Shown: positions 9,612-18,339 of the stretch, in pieces
How positions within the stretch are numbered: the first letter of the stretch is position 1
Layout: each line of letters opens with the position of its first letter
Assembly: GCA_022825675.1 (NCBI GenBank)
Contig: JAJDWK010000064.1
Span: forward strand, 1-64,000
Length of the DNA: 64,000 nt
DNA from: Anaerolineae bacterium
GTDB taxonomy: Bacteria; Chloroflexota; Anaerolineae; Aggregatilineales; Phototrophicaceae
Direction of reading: 5' to 3'
Program-made: the position numbers and the translations under genes
Notes under the pieces: model-generated
The model's input: the letters and a program-made list of their open reading frames with translations, nothing else
Databases searched by the model: none
Told to the model about the DNA's origin: nothing

Positions 9612-10396
9612 ATCTGTCTCAGCGCCGCAATCAACTCGGGCAAGCCGGCGAATACCGCGTCCGGCTGCAGCGGGCTCGCGCGCAGGCTGGCGTCGTCCTC
9701 TACGCCCGTCAGCACCAGCGCCGTTTTGATGCCCAGCGCCGCCGCCCCGGCGATGTCAGTGCCGATGCGGTCGCCAATCATCAGGGTTTCTTCCGGGCGC
9801 GTGCCCAGGCGCTGCAGCGCCACTGCAAACATGGCGCTTTCTGGCTTGCCGATGACGGTCGGCGCGCAGCCTGATGCCGCTTCCAGCAGCGCCAGGATGC
9901 TGCCCGCGCCCGGCAGCAGCCCCTCGGGCGAGGGGAAGGAGCTGTCCGGATTGGTGCCGATGAAGCGCGCCCCCGCCCGAATCTGCAGCGCCGCCGCCTT
10001 GACCTTGTCATAAGTCAGCGCGAAATCAATGCCGCAGACGACAACTTCGGCGTCCGCGTCGACAAGCTGGAACTGCGCCTGCGCCAAGAGCTGCTTCAAG
10101 CCCGCGCCGCCGACAACATAAAGGCGCGTCCCGGCGGGATAGCGCGCCCGCAGATAGTCGGCGGTGGCGGTGCCGCTGGTGAGGATTTGCCGCGCCTCGA
10201 CGCCCGTCACGCCCATGCCCGCCAGCTTGCCTATGTAATCTCGCGGCGTATTGCTGCTGTTGTTTGTCGCCAGCATAATGTCGAGCCCGCGGCGCTGCGC
10301 CAACGTGAAGAGCGCGCCCAAACCCGGCAGCGGCTGCGCGCCGCGCCATAAAACGCCGTCCATGTCGCTGATGATGGCTTGTATCGACCGGAACAC
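9608..10396 (-). CDS. HAD-IIA family hydrolase (NagD-like)
   Basis: IISDMDGVLWRGAQPLPG, NNSSNTPRDY, IGKPESAMF, MIGDRIGTDIAGAAALGIKTALVLTGV; GTG start with GGGGAA upstream. Confidence 0.9.
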   Translation of the reverse strand: MFRSIQAIISDMDGVLWRGAQPLPGLGALFTLAQRRGLDIMLATNNSSNTPRDYIGKLAGMGVTGVEARQILTSGTATADYLRARYPAGTRLYVVGGAGLKQLLAQAQFQLVDADAEVVVCGIDFALTYDKVKAAALQIRAGARFIGTNPDSSFPSPEGLLPGAGSILALLEAASGCAPTVIGKPESAMFAVALQRLGTRPEETLMIGDRIGTDIAGAAALGIKTALVLTGVEDDASLRASPLQPDAVFAGLPELIAALRQI

Positions 10397-10449
10397 AGAT
10401 TTCCCCTTTGCTTGCCCCCTGCCAAGTACCAAGTACGAAGGTATAGCCG

Positions 10450-11430
10450 CTATTTCAGACGCTCCAGCGTATCCTGCTCCAGCGCCCAGAGCGACCGCTT
10501 CTCCTGCGCGCTCAGCAGGCTGCTCAGGCGTGGGTAGCCATTTTCATATTCGCGCGACCATTCTACCGAAAAGTCGCCGCTGCGGATGTCGTCCATGGTC
10601 GCTTCCATCAGAGTTTCCAGCTTCAACTCTTTGAAGCGGTTGAGCCGGCTGAAGATGCCGTATTGCCCCGTCAAAGAAGACAGGCGCAGCGCCTGCAGCA
10701 ATCCACGCTGGGAAGCGCGTGAAAGATAATCGGTCAATTCGCCAGAAATGATGAGATCCATCATCACCGCTTCTGGCGGGAAGCCCAGCTCCAGCAGCAC
10801 GGTGGCGCCAGTCGTCATCAGATGATGAAATGCCGGCAGAATTGCCTGCTGCACAAAGAGGTCCAGCTGCGCTTCTTGCTGGGGGGACATCTCGATGGCG
10901 CCGGCGCGCAGGCTGCCCATCGCCAGCGCCAGCGCCAGCAGGGTTTCCATCGCGCTGCCAGTCGCATCCTGCCCGATGCCGATGAAGCTGAAGTAGCCGC
11001 TGCCATCCAGATAGCGCGCCCGCACCGCCTCGCCGATAGTGCGTGGCGCTATCATGCCGACATCGACGAATGGCGGCGGCTCGACAAAACCAAAGGCGAT
11101 GTTATAGCCGCTCGCCATCACCAGCAGATGCCCGCGCTGCAAATGGGGCGATATGCGCTCGACAAAAAGCTCGGGCAAGACGACATCCGGCACCAAGAGC
11201 ATCAGAATATGGCAGCGCGGGATGATGCTTTCGATATCCTGCGGCTCGAAGCCATCGGCGCGCGCATGCAGGCGCGTTTCGTCATGGGGCAAGCCAATCA
11301 GCAGCCGCAAGCCCGAATCCCGCAGGTTGTTGGCGAGGGGGCGCCCCAGGCTGCCATAGCCAATCAAGCCGACGGTCTTGCCGCGCAGCACATTAAGGTT
11401 CGCGTCCGCTTCTCGATAGATTGTCGCCAT
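10450..11430 (-). CDS. Ketol-acid reductoisomerase-like protein (divergent paralogue)
   Basis: MATIYREADANLNVLRGKTVGLIGYGSLGRPLANNLRDSG...VDVGMIAPRTIGEAVRARYLDGSG resembles IlvC organisation, but key residues differ. Confidence 0.75.
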   Translation of the reverse strand: MATIYREADANLNVLRGKTVGLIGYGSLGRPLANNLRDSGLRLLIGLPHDETRLHARADGFEPQDIESIIPRCHILMLLVPDVVLPELFVERISPHLQRGHLLVMASGYNIAFGFVEPPPFVDVGMIAPRTIGEAVRARYLDGSGYFSFIGIGQDATGSAMETLLALALAMGSLRAGAIEMSPQQEAQLDLFVQQAILPAFHHLMTTGATVLLELGFPPEAVMMDLIISGELTDYLSRASQRGLLQALRLSSLTGQYGIFSRLNRFKELKLETLMEATMDDIRSGDFSVEWSREYENGYPRLSSLLSAQEKRSLWALEQDTLERLK

Positions 11431-11444
11431 AATGCTCTCCGCGC

Positions 11445-12293
11445 TCAGCCCAGCGTCTTGCGCCACATTTCCAGGTCATAGCCAGCGCGCGCAAAGCCCA
11501 ACCGTTGATACAAGCGCTGGGAGCTGATATTGCTGGCTTGCGTGTTTACTGTGATAGTATGCACCTGCCGCGCGCGCAGGCGGCTTAATAGCTGCGCCAG
11601 CAATGCCGAGCCGATGCCCTGCCGCTGCGCCGCGGGCTCGACCGCCAGGCGCGCCAGATGCGCCGCAGCGCCCTCCCGGCTGCAAAGCTGGAAAGCGGCG
11701 ATGCGCCCGCCCACAAGCGCTATGCTCGATTCTGAACAGAGGCGCAGCGCCCGCCACATTTCATGCCGCGCAAGCTGCCAGGGTGGCGGGAATGCCAGGC
11801 GGTCGATGCGCCGGAGCTGCGGCAGATGCTCCCGCTCGGCGGGGCGGATGCTGATATCAACCGCCGGCAGCGCCTGCGGCAGCTGGCGCAGGCTGATGAT
11901 ATCCTCCGCCTTGACGAATCCCAACCCCGCCAGATAGCCCGGCAGCCAGTCTTCAATGCACAGTACGGCGATACGCTGGCTGCCAGCCTGCAGGCAGTCG
12001 CTTTCCGCCGCTGCCCAAAGCTCGCGTAGCGCTTGCCCCGGCAGCGGACGCGCGTCCAGGCAGAGCAGGCGTAACCAGCTCCAGCCGCCGAGGGGCGGCG
12101 ACAAGCCGATAGCCGCCGCCAGCTCCCCGCCTTGCCAGGCGAGAAAGATGCGCCCGTATCCCGCGTCAATCCATTCGCTGGGGCTGAACCAATCGAGATG
12201 CAGCTGCATCCACGGGCTGCGCGCGAGCAGATCGAGCAAGGCGCGGCGATGCGCCCGCTCGTACACAGTTGCGCGCAGGCGGAGGCGGAGCAT
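11445..12293 (-). CDS. GNAT family N-acetyltransferase
   Basis: AAHLARLAVEPAAQRQGIGSALLAQLLSRLRARQVHTITVNTQASNISSQRLYQRLGFARAGYDLEMW. Confidence 0.88.
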   Translation of the reverse strand: MLRLRLRATVYERAHRRALLDLLARSPWMQLHLDWFSPSEWIDAGYGRIFLAWQGGELAAAIGLSPPLGGWSWLRLLCLDARPLPGQALRELWAAAESDCLQAGSQRIAVLCIEDWLPGYLAGLGFVKAEDIISLRQLPQALPAVDISIRPAEREHLPQLRRIDRLAFPPPWQLARHEMWRALRLCSESSIALVGGRIAAFQLCSREGAAAHLARLAVEPAAQRQGIGSALLAQLLSRLRARQVHTITVNTQASNISSQRLYQRLGFARAGYDLEMWRKTLG

Positions 12294-13714
12294 CAGCGCT
12301 TTTGCTGTGTGCGCATCGTGTAGCTGGGCGCTTTGATGGCGAAGGGCGTACACAGGCGGCGGTCCATCAAACGGGTTGCCAGCCGCGGGTCGCTGCTTTC
12401 CATGGTTTCGGTGGTAGTGATGACAGTTGGCAGCCGGCTGAGATAGCGATAATCGATGAGCTGTATCAGCTTTTCTTTTGCCCAGGGGGTCGCGCTCGCC
12501 AGGCGCAGGTCGTCCAAAATCAAAATCGGGCTGTTGCGGATTTCCCGAAAGCGGGTATCAAAACTGGTGGCGGATGACGGGTCAAATGCCAGGCGCAGGG
12601 TATCCAGCAAATCGGGCACCGTGAGGAACATGCGCTCCCGCCCGCGCTCCCACAGGTCATTGGCGATAGCGGCTGCCAGATGCGTCTTGCCACAGCCGGC
12701 AAGTCCCAGAAAACAAAGCCAGCCCTTGGGCGCTGCCGACCACTGCCGGGCGAGCTTGAGGGCGCGCTTCAGGTTCTGCTCTTCTTCCGCTTGCGGCGCG
12801 GCGGTGGAGAAGCTGTCATAACGCATATCCTGATAAAGCGTCATATCGGTAATGCGCAGCGCGGACGCTGGCGACAGCTGCAGGCGGCGATAATCCGGCG
12901 CGCTGATGCGAATATGCTGCACGACAGCCTGTTCCTGCAGGCGGCTGCTGATGCGCGGGTCAAGCTCTTCCAGGTGAACATTGGTGGTGATGACCGTGGG
13001 CAGCGCCGCCTGATGCCGATAATTCAGCAGTTGAAACAGCTTCTCCCGCGCCCAGACGCTGGGGTTCTCAACGCCGAGGTCGTCCAATACCAGCAGCGGC
13101 GCCCGGCGCAGGCGCTCAAAGGTTTCGTCATAGCTGGCTTCGGCGTTTGGGCTGTAGCTGATGCGCAGGAAGTCCAGCAAATCAGGCGCGGTGAGGAAGA
13201 GCACGCGCTCGCCGAAGCGCTCCAGCCGTTCATTGGCGATGGCGGCTGCCAGATGCGTCTTGCCGCAGCCATGAGGACCGGCGAATACAATCCAGCCGCT
13301 TGGCGCCGCCGCGAAGGCGCGCCCGCTGCGTTTTGCCCGCGCTAAAGACTCCTGCTCCCGCCGCGTGGCTTCCCGCCCGCGCAGCTCGATATCAAAACTG
13401 GCGAAGGTTTTATCCCGCTGGGACGCCAAATTGCCGGCGCGGCGCAGCCGTTCGTGCAGGGCGCGGTCCTTCGCCACCGGGTGATTGGGGCAGCGCTGGA
13501 ATTTGCCAAAGCGCTCGTCGCTATGCGGCAGGTGCAGCAGGTAAACGCCCCTGCCATCGCAGATGGGGCAGGGCTGTTCTGGATTGTCGGGGTCGCGACA
13601 GACGATGGCGGCGGACATGTCTTCCCAGCGGTCAGAATCAGGATTCGATATGGCGCTGCCATTCCCCGCTTGTATAGTGCTCAGCCCCTGCAAGATCTCG
13701 TCCGCGCGTTTCAT
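12293..13714 (-). CDS. Tandem-AAA+ DnaC/DnaI/IstB-like helicase-loader protein (two ATPase domains in one chain)
   Basis: N-terminal CPICDGRGVYLLHLP..FGKFQRCPNHP; Walker A #1 GPHGCGKTHLAAAIANE with Walker B LLVLDDLGVEN; Walker A #2 GLAGCGKTHLAAAIAND with Walker B ILILDDLRLAS. Start ATG 13714 preferred. Confidence 0.85.
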   Translation of the reverse strand: MKRADEILQGLSTIQAGNGSAISNPDSDRWEDMSAAIVCRDPDNPEQPCPICDGRGVYLLHLPHSDERFGKFQRCPNHPVAKDRALHERLRRAGNLASQRDKTFASFDIELRGREATRREQESLARAKRSGRAFAAAPSGWIVFAGPHGCGKTHLAAAIANERLERFGERVLFLTAPDLLDFLRISYSPNAEASYDETFERLRRAPLLVLDDLGVENPSVWAREKLFQLLNYRHQAALPTVITTNVHLEELDPRISSRLQEQAVVQHIRISAPDYRRLQLSPASALRITDMTLYQDMRYDSFSTAAPQAEEEQNLKRALKLARQWSAAPKGWLCFLGLAGCGKTHLAAAIANDLWERGRERMFLTVPDLLDTLRLAFDPSSATSFDTRFREIRNSPILILDDLRLASATPWAKEKLIQLIDYRYLSRLPTVITTTETMESSDPRLATRLMDRRLCTPFAIKAPSYTMRTQQKR

Positions 13715-14330
13715 GGCTGCGTCCTTCCTGCCGCCAGCGTTCAAGCACTTTGCTGATATAACGCCAATGCCGCGCATTGCGCTCAACGGCGATTTGCATC
13801 GCCGCTTCCAGCCATTCCTGAGGATAGTCCGCCGCCGCCGCTTTGAGCGTGTCGGCAATCATCGGCGTCAGCGGTCCGATATTTTCTTCATAGAGCGCAA
13901 AAATGCTGGGGCGGGGCGGCAATATGGCGATTTCCTCGTCAGCGGCGGGCAGCCATTGCCCCGCCAGCGCCTGCGCGTACAGGGCGCGCCCGCTGGCATC
14001 GTCAGCGAAATAATAGCATACAGTTTTCCCGCCCCGCGTCAGCGCCGCGCGCAGCAAGCTGCCGCGGGCGGCCGCCTTGTTCAGCGCGGATTCCAGCGCC
14101 GCCTCCGCCTCCGTGATGCCGCGCCCCCGCGCCAGCCCGCGCATCAAATCTTCATCATCAGCGAATTCCTGCTGGCGCAAGCTGCGGTAAGCGCCTTCCT
14201 TCTGCGCCAGCGCCGCCAGACAAAAGAGCGATACCTTCAATTCGTCCAGGTCATCGCATTCCGCCAGCAAACGGCTGAATGCCGCCGCGGGCAGCGCTGC
14301 CTGCGCTTCGCTGCTATTTCCTGGTGGCAT
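13638..14330 (-). CDS. DnaD-domain replication initiation-like protein
   Basis: IFALYEENIGPLTPMIADTLKAAAADYPQEWLEAAMQIAVERNARHWRYISKVLERW matches the DnaD C-terminal domain pattern; sits between dnaB and the loader. Confidence 0.8.
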   Translation of the reverse strand: MPPGNSSEAQAALPAAAFSRLLAECDDLDELKVSLFCLAALAQKEGAYRSLRQQEFADDEDLMRGLARGRGITEAEAALESALNKAAARGSLLRAALTRGGKTVCYYFADDASGRALYAQALAGQWLPAADEEIAILPPRPSIFALYEENIGPLTPMIADTLKAAAADYPQEWLEAAMQIAVERNARHWRYISKVLERWRQEGRSHETRGRDLAGAEHYTSGEWQRHIES

Positions 14331-14335
14331 AGCGC

Positions 14336-15700
14336 TCAGCCCAAACTGTTTATATCAACCCGCTGCATCTTGACATCCATGAAGCGGGTGATTGATTTGT
14401 CGAAATACAGCTGCACCGTGCCGGTGGGACCGTGCCGGTGCTTCAACAGCAGCACTTCCGCCTGGTTGGGGAATTCGGTGTCTTCGGGATTATACACTTC
14501 ATCGCGATAGAGAAACATGACGGCATCGGCATCCTGTTCGATGGTGCCGCTTTCCCGCAAATCTGAAAGCTGGGGGCGCTTGTTCGCCCGCTGTTCGACC
14601 GCGCGTGACAATTGCGCTGTCGACAGCAAAGTTACATTGAGCTCCCGCGCGAGTTCTTTTAAGGAGCGGCTGATATAGCTGATTTCTTGTACGCGGTTGT
14701 TTTGATAGACCCTGCCCGCCGACATCAGCTGCATATAATCCACAATGACAATGTCCAGCCCATATTCATGCTGTAGGCGGCGGCATTTTGTGCGCATATC
14801 CACCGGCGTGAGCGCCGGGCTGTCGTCAAGAAATAGCGGCAGATTGGCGATGCGGCCGATAGCTTCGGTCAGCCTTGTCTGCTCCCGCGCGGAAATATCA
14901 GCGGTGCGCAGCTTTTGAATGCTGATGCCGGTTTCCATCGATATCAGCCGCTGCACCATCTGCTCGACGCCCATTTCCATGGTGAAGATAGCGACGCGGG
15001 CACCACGCCGCGCCGCGCCCAGCGCCACCGTGAGCACCCAACTGGTTTTGCCCATGCCCGGGCGCCCGGCAAATACGATGAGGTCGGACTTCTGCAAGCC
15101 GCCTAGCAAGCTGTCCAATGCCTTGAAGCCGGTGGGCTGCCCGGCGGAGCCAGCGCCAAGCTCCAACTGTTTTTCGATAGCGTCATAATAGTCGCTGACC
15201 GCATCCCATATCGGCACAAAATCCCGCTTGAGCTGCGCGTTGCTGACGGTCAGCAGCGCCTCTTCCGCTTCGCTGATGACGACATCGATGGGCAGCTCTT
15301 CGTCCAGCGCCTTCTGGCGGATGACATCGGCGGCTTGCATCAGCTTGCGCCGCGTGGAAGCCCGCGAGACCATCTCGCCATAAACTTCGGCATGCACCGC
15401 CGTTGGCGTGTTGTTTACCAATTGCGTCAGATAGGCAATGCCGCCGATCTCATCAAGCGTGCCCAGCTCCTCAAGCTCCCGCGTTACCGTTACATAATCG
15501 ATTGGGTCTTTGCGCTCTTGCAAGCGGGTGAGCGCCTTCCAGATTTCCTGGTGGCGGGCGATAAAGAAATCTTCGGCAGCGAGGAAGGCGGCGATGCTAA
15601 AATAGGCTTTTGCGTCCAGCAGGATAGCGCCCAACAGCGCCTGCTCCGCCTCGACGCTCATCGGGAGTTGTAGCTGGCTTTGCGCCACTTGGCTTTCCAT
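14336..15700 (-). CDS. dnaB: Replicative DNA helicase DnaB
   Basis: PMSVEAEQALLGAILLD..., FAGRPGMGKTSW, DIVIVDYMQLM, LSRAVEQRANKRPQLSDLRESGTIEQDADAVMFLYRDE. Confidence 0.97.
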   Translation of the reverse strand: MESQVAQSQLQLPMSVEAEQALLGAILLDAKAYFSIAAFLAAEDFFIARHQEIWKALTRLQERKDPIDYVTVTRELEELGTLDEIGGIAYLTQLVNNTPTAVHAEVYGEMVSRASTRRKLMQAADVIRQKALDEELPIDVVISEAEEALLTVSNAQLKRDFVPIWDAVSDYYDAIEKQLELGAGSAGQPTGFKALDSLLGGLQKSDLIVFAGRPGMGKTSWVLTVALGAARRGARVAIFTMEMGVEQMVQRLISMETGISIQKLRTADISAREQTRLTEAIGRIANLPLFLDDSPALTPVDMRTKCRRLQHEYGLDIVIVDYMQLMSAGRVYQNNRVQEISYISRSLKELARELNVTLLSTAQLSRAVEQRANKRPQLSDLRESGTIEQDADAVMFLYRDEVYNPEDTEFPNQAEVLLLKHRHGPTGTVQLYFDKSITRFMDVKMQRVDINSLG

Positions 15701-15726
15701 AGGCTGCCGATCTTGGCGCGGGGCTT

Positions 15727-16269
15727 TTATTCGTCTTCCAGGTCTTCCAGATTGAGCGTATCGATGAAATCGGCAAATGTGCTGAGCTTGCTTTCATCGA
15801 CGCTTTCGCCGTAGTCGCCGCTTTCGTGCATATTGGAGGGCAAACCCAAAATCTCTTCTTCGACATCGCGGTCAGGCACGATGCTGGCGCGATCCATGAT
15901 ATTTTTTTCCACATATATGGGCACGCGCGCCCGCACCGCCAGGGCGATGGCATCGCTGGGGCGGGCGTCAACTTCGATGGTCTCGCCATTTAAGTCGATG
16001 AGCAGAATGGCAAAAAAGATATCCTTGTTGAGGTCGTTGATAAGCACGAAGCGCACCTGTCCGCCCATGTCGCGGATGGAGTTCAGCAATAAATCGTGCG
16101 TCAAGGGACGCTCGCGATCAACCCCCTGCAATTCAATGGTGATGGAGTCCGACTCAAATTGCCCAATCCAGATGGGCAGGTAACGTTCTTCCATAACATC
16201 GCGCAAAACCACCAAGCGATGCGGTGACATCAAACTGACCTGTACCCGATCCACGACCATCTCGATCAT
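15727..16269 (-). CDS. Bifunctional nuclease family protein (DUF151)
   Basis: LPIWIGQFESDSITIELQGV.., FFAILLIDLNGETIEVDARPSDAIALAVRARVPIYV. Confidence 0.9.
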   Translation of the reverse strand: MIEMVVDRVQVSLMSPHRLVVLRDVMEERYLPIWIGQFESDSITIELQGVDRERPLTHDLLLNSIRDMGGQVRFVLINDLNKDIFFAILLIDLNGETIEVDARPSDAIALAVRARVPIYVEKNIMDRASIVPDRDVEEEILGLPSNMHESGDYGESVDESKLSTFADFIDTLNLEDLEDE

Positions 16270-16370
16270 AGGCTCGCCTCATGCGCACTAACCTTGCCGC
16301 TTAGTATACACCGCTTTCGCCGCGCATCAAAATGCCCCTTTTGCTGGGGTAGCGCAATCGCATCAAATTA

Positions 16371-16395
16371 TTCACCACAGAGACACAGAAATAAT
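16371..16395. repeat. Copy of dispersed TTCACCACAGAGACACAGA-type repeat
   Basis: ATTATTCACCACAGAGACACAGAAA; related copies near 20541, 33861, 48667, 57791, 57889. Confidence 0.7.
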
Positions 16396-16427
16396 TACAA
16401 ATAAGTAATGCGAAATCGCGCCTCAAG

Positions 16428-16578
16428 CCCCCATCCCCCAGCCCCTTCGCCATCTCTATGGCGAAGTATCCCCAAAATGAGGGAAGGGGAGAATCCTCAG
16501 TGATTACAAGGGTTTTAAGCCCCTCCCTCTTTATGGGAAAATGCGCCATAGAGATGGCGCATGGGTTTGGGGTGGGGG
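16428..16578. repeat. MITE/REP-like nested inverted-repeat element
   Basis: Perfect 16-bp inverted pair CGCCATCTCTATGGCG (16448-16463) / CGCCATAGAGATGGCG (16544-16559) within longer imperfect C-rich arms (CCCCCATCCCCCAGCCCC... / ...GGGTTTGGGGTGGGGG). Confidence 0.8.
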
Positions 16579-16721
16579 AATATGTGGAATCCTGTTGCAT
16601 AATTAACTTGTACTTACTGAAATAATCGCCAATTTGTCATGCGAAAATTGGCAGCTTCTCTAAGGGTGATGCAGCGCGCTCGCGCTTCTTTTCCCCGCGG
16701 GACTTGGCTAAACTGTAGCGC

Positions 16722-17402
16722 ATGACGCGGTTTTTTCGATTCATGCGCTGGCTGCTGATGGCGCTGCTCCTGCCGCTGGCGGCATGCGGCAGCCCAGCCC
16801 AGCGCCTGCCCGGCATCGGCTATCAATACCGGGAGCTGCTGGCGGCGCAGCCCTTCGACCAGCTTGACGGCTGGCGCAGCTACCACGATGGCGAGGCGCT
16901 TTTCCTCGGCATCGCTGATGGTGCCTATCGCATCGCTTTCAGCGGGCGGCGCTATGCCTGGACGCAAGGCGCGCGCGCCTACGCCGATGCCGTCATCGAA
17001 GCGCGGGCGCGGCAAATGTCCAGCTTTGATAACAACGCTTTTGGGCTGGCCTGTCGGCTGGACGCCGCCAACAGCGGGCGCGGCTACTATTTTCTCATCA
17101 GCGGCGATGGCTATGCCAGCATCCGCTGGGGCAACGGGCGCAGCTTGCAGGCGATTGTCGCGGCGGCGCCGTCAACGCATATCAAGCGCGGGCAGGCGAG
17201 CAATCTCATCCGCGCTGTTTGCATCGGCGATTACCTCGGATTGTGGGTCAACGGGCAATTTGTCATGGAAGCGCGCGATGGCAGAGCCAGCCAAGGCGCA
17301 GCTGGCTTGGCGGGCTTTATGCGCTATGCCGGGCGGGAAATCGACATTACATTTGATGACCTCAAAATCTGGCGCGCGGCGCTGGATGCGCGGGAAAGCT
17401 AG
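16722..17402 (+). CDS. Lipoprotein with LamG/DUF1080-like C-terminal domain
   Basis: MTRFFRFMRWLLMALLLPLAACGSP lipobox; FGLACRLDAANSGRGYYFLISGDGYASIRWG...LGLWVNGQFVMEARD. Confidence 0.7.
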   Translation: MTRFFRFMRWLLMALLLPLAACGSPAQRLPGIGYQYRELLAAQPFDQLDGWRSYHDGEALFLGIADGAYRIAFSGRRYAWTQGARAYADAVIEARARQMSSFDNNAFGLACRLDAANSGRGYYFLISGDGYASIRWGNGRSLQAIVAAAPSTHIKRGQASNLIRAVCIGDYLGLWVNGQFVMEARDGRASQGAAGLAGFMRYAGREIDITFDDLKIWRAALDARES

Positions 17403-17490
17403 ACTGCAAGCGCATGGCAGCCGTCCATAGAACTTGCGGCGCGCCCCTGCGTATACTAAAGCGGAACGAAGAAGTAGAAGAGCGGCAATC

Positions 17491-18330
17491 ATGGGACTTG
17501 AAGATACCGTCGCTGAGGCGATTGTGATGGCGCTGGACGAGCTGGCGGGCAGCCCCAAGCGGGCGGTCGCCGCTGCGCTGGACTGCGAGTCTCCCGAGCA
17601 GTGGCTCAAGCAAGAGACGACCAAACTGGCGCTTGTCGGCGGCGTGGAGATGGCAGTGCCGGGCTTGCACGCCTTCACCATCCCCAGCGGCATCAGCTAC
17701 CTGCTGCACAAGCTGGGTTACATCAGCTGGGGCATCGGCGCGTTAAAAGGCGCGTATATCATCGAGACCGAAGCCTATTCCGACCTGCGCAACATCCTGG
17801 CGCTCTGGGCGAATGAAGGCGAATTTGACGCCAGCATCATCGAGCACCTGGCGCTTTCGCTGGATGCGCTTGTCTGGGCGCTGTCAGCGGCGGGGCAGGC
17901 GGCGATGCCCGCTTTGCTGGAAGCGCCGACAGACGCCACCACCCGCCGCAGCTACCACATCCTGCAGCGCCTGGCAGAAAATCTGGTGGCGGGTGATGAG
18001 CGCGGCGTCGCCATTTTGGAGGCGATGCTGGGCGCGCCCGCCGCGCGGCAGCTGCTGATAGAAGCGGCAAGCACAGTGCAGCACCTCAACTGTGAAGTTA
18101 TGCTGACGCGCCCGCTGGGACGCAAAATAAGCTGGCGCTTGGCGAGCAAGCTGGCTTCGCGCATTGGCGCACGCATGCCCGCCAAGATGATTGTGGGCTT
18201 TCTGCCTTTCGCGGGGGCGATTGCCAATGCTTTCATGAATGTACAAACAATTAGCAGCGTGGCGGCGGTGGCGGACAAGTATTACGACCGCCGCTTGCAG
18301 CGGGCGCATCTGCTCGCCGCTGTCGCCTGA
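17491..18330 (+). CDS. EcsC-family-like protein
   Basis: SWRLASKLASRIGARMPAKMIVGFLPFAGAIANAFMNVQTISSVAAVADKYYDRR resembles EcsC C-terminal region. Start ATG 17491 preferred. Confidence 0.55.
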   Translation: MGLEDTVAEAIVMALDELAGSPKRAVAAALDCESPEQWLKQETTKLALVGGVEMAVPGLHAFTIPSGISYLLHKLGYISWGIGALKGAYIIETEAYSDLRNILALWANEGEFDASIIEHLALSLDALVWALSAAGQAAMPALLEAPTDATTRRSYHILQRLAENLVAGDERGVAILEAMLGAPAARQLLIEAASTVQHLNCEVMLTRPLGRKISWRLASKLASRIGARMPAKMIVGFLPFAGAIANAFMNVQTISSVAAVADKYYDRRLQRAHLLAAVA

Positions 18331-18339
18331 GCGCCGCGT

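Noticed and set aside
10427-10438. CAAGTACCAAGTAC tandem 7-mer upstream of HAD gene
   Set aside because: Only two units and short; could be chance.
16301-16600. 99-aa minus-strand ORF
   Set aside because: Lies almost entirely over the MITE-like and CACAGAG repeats; likely spurious.
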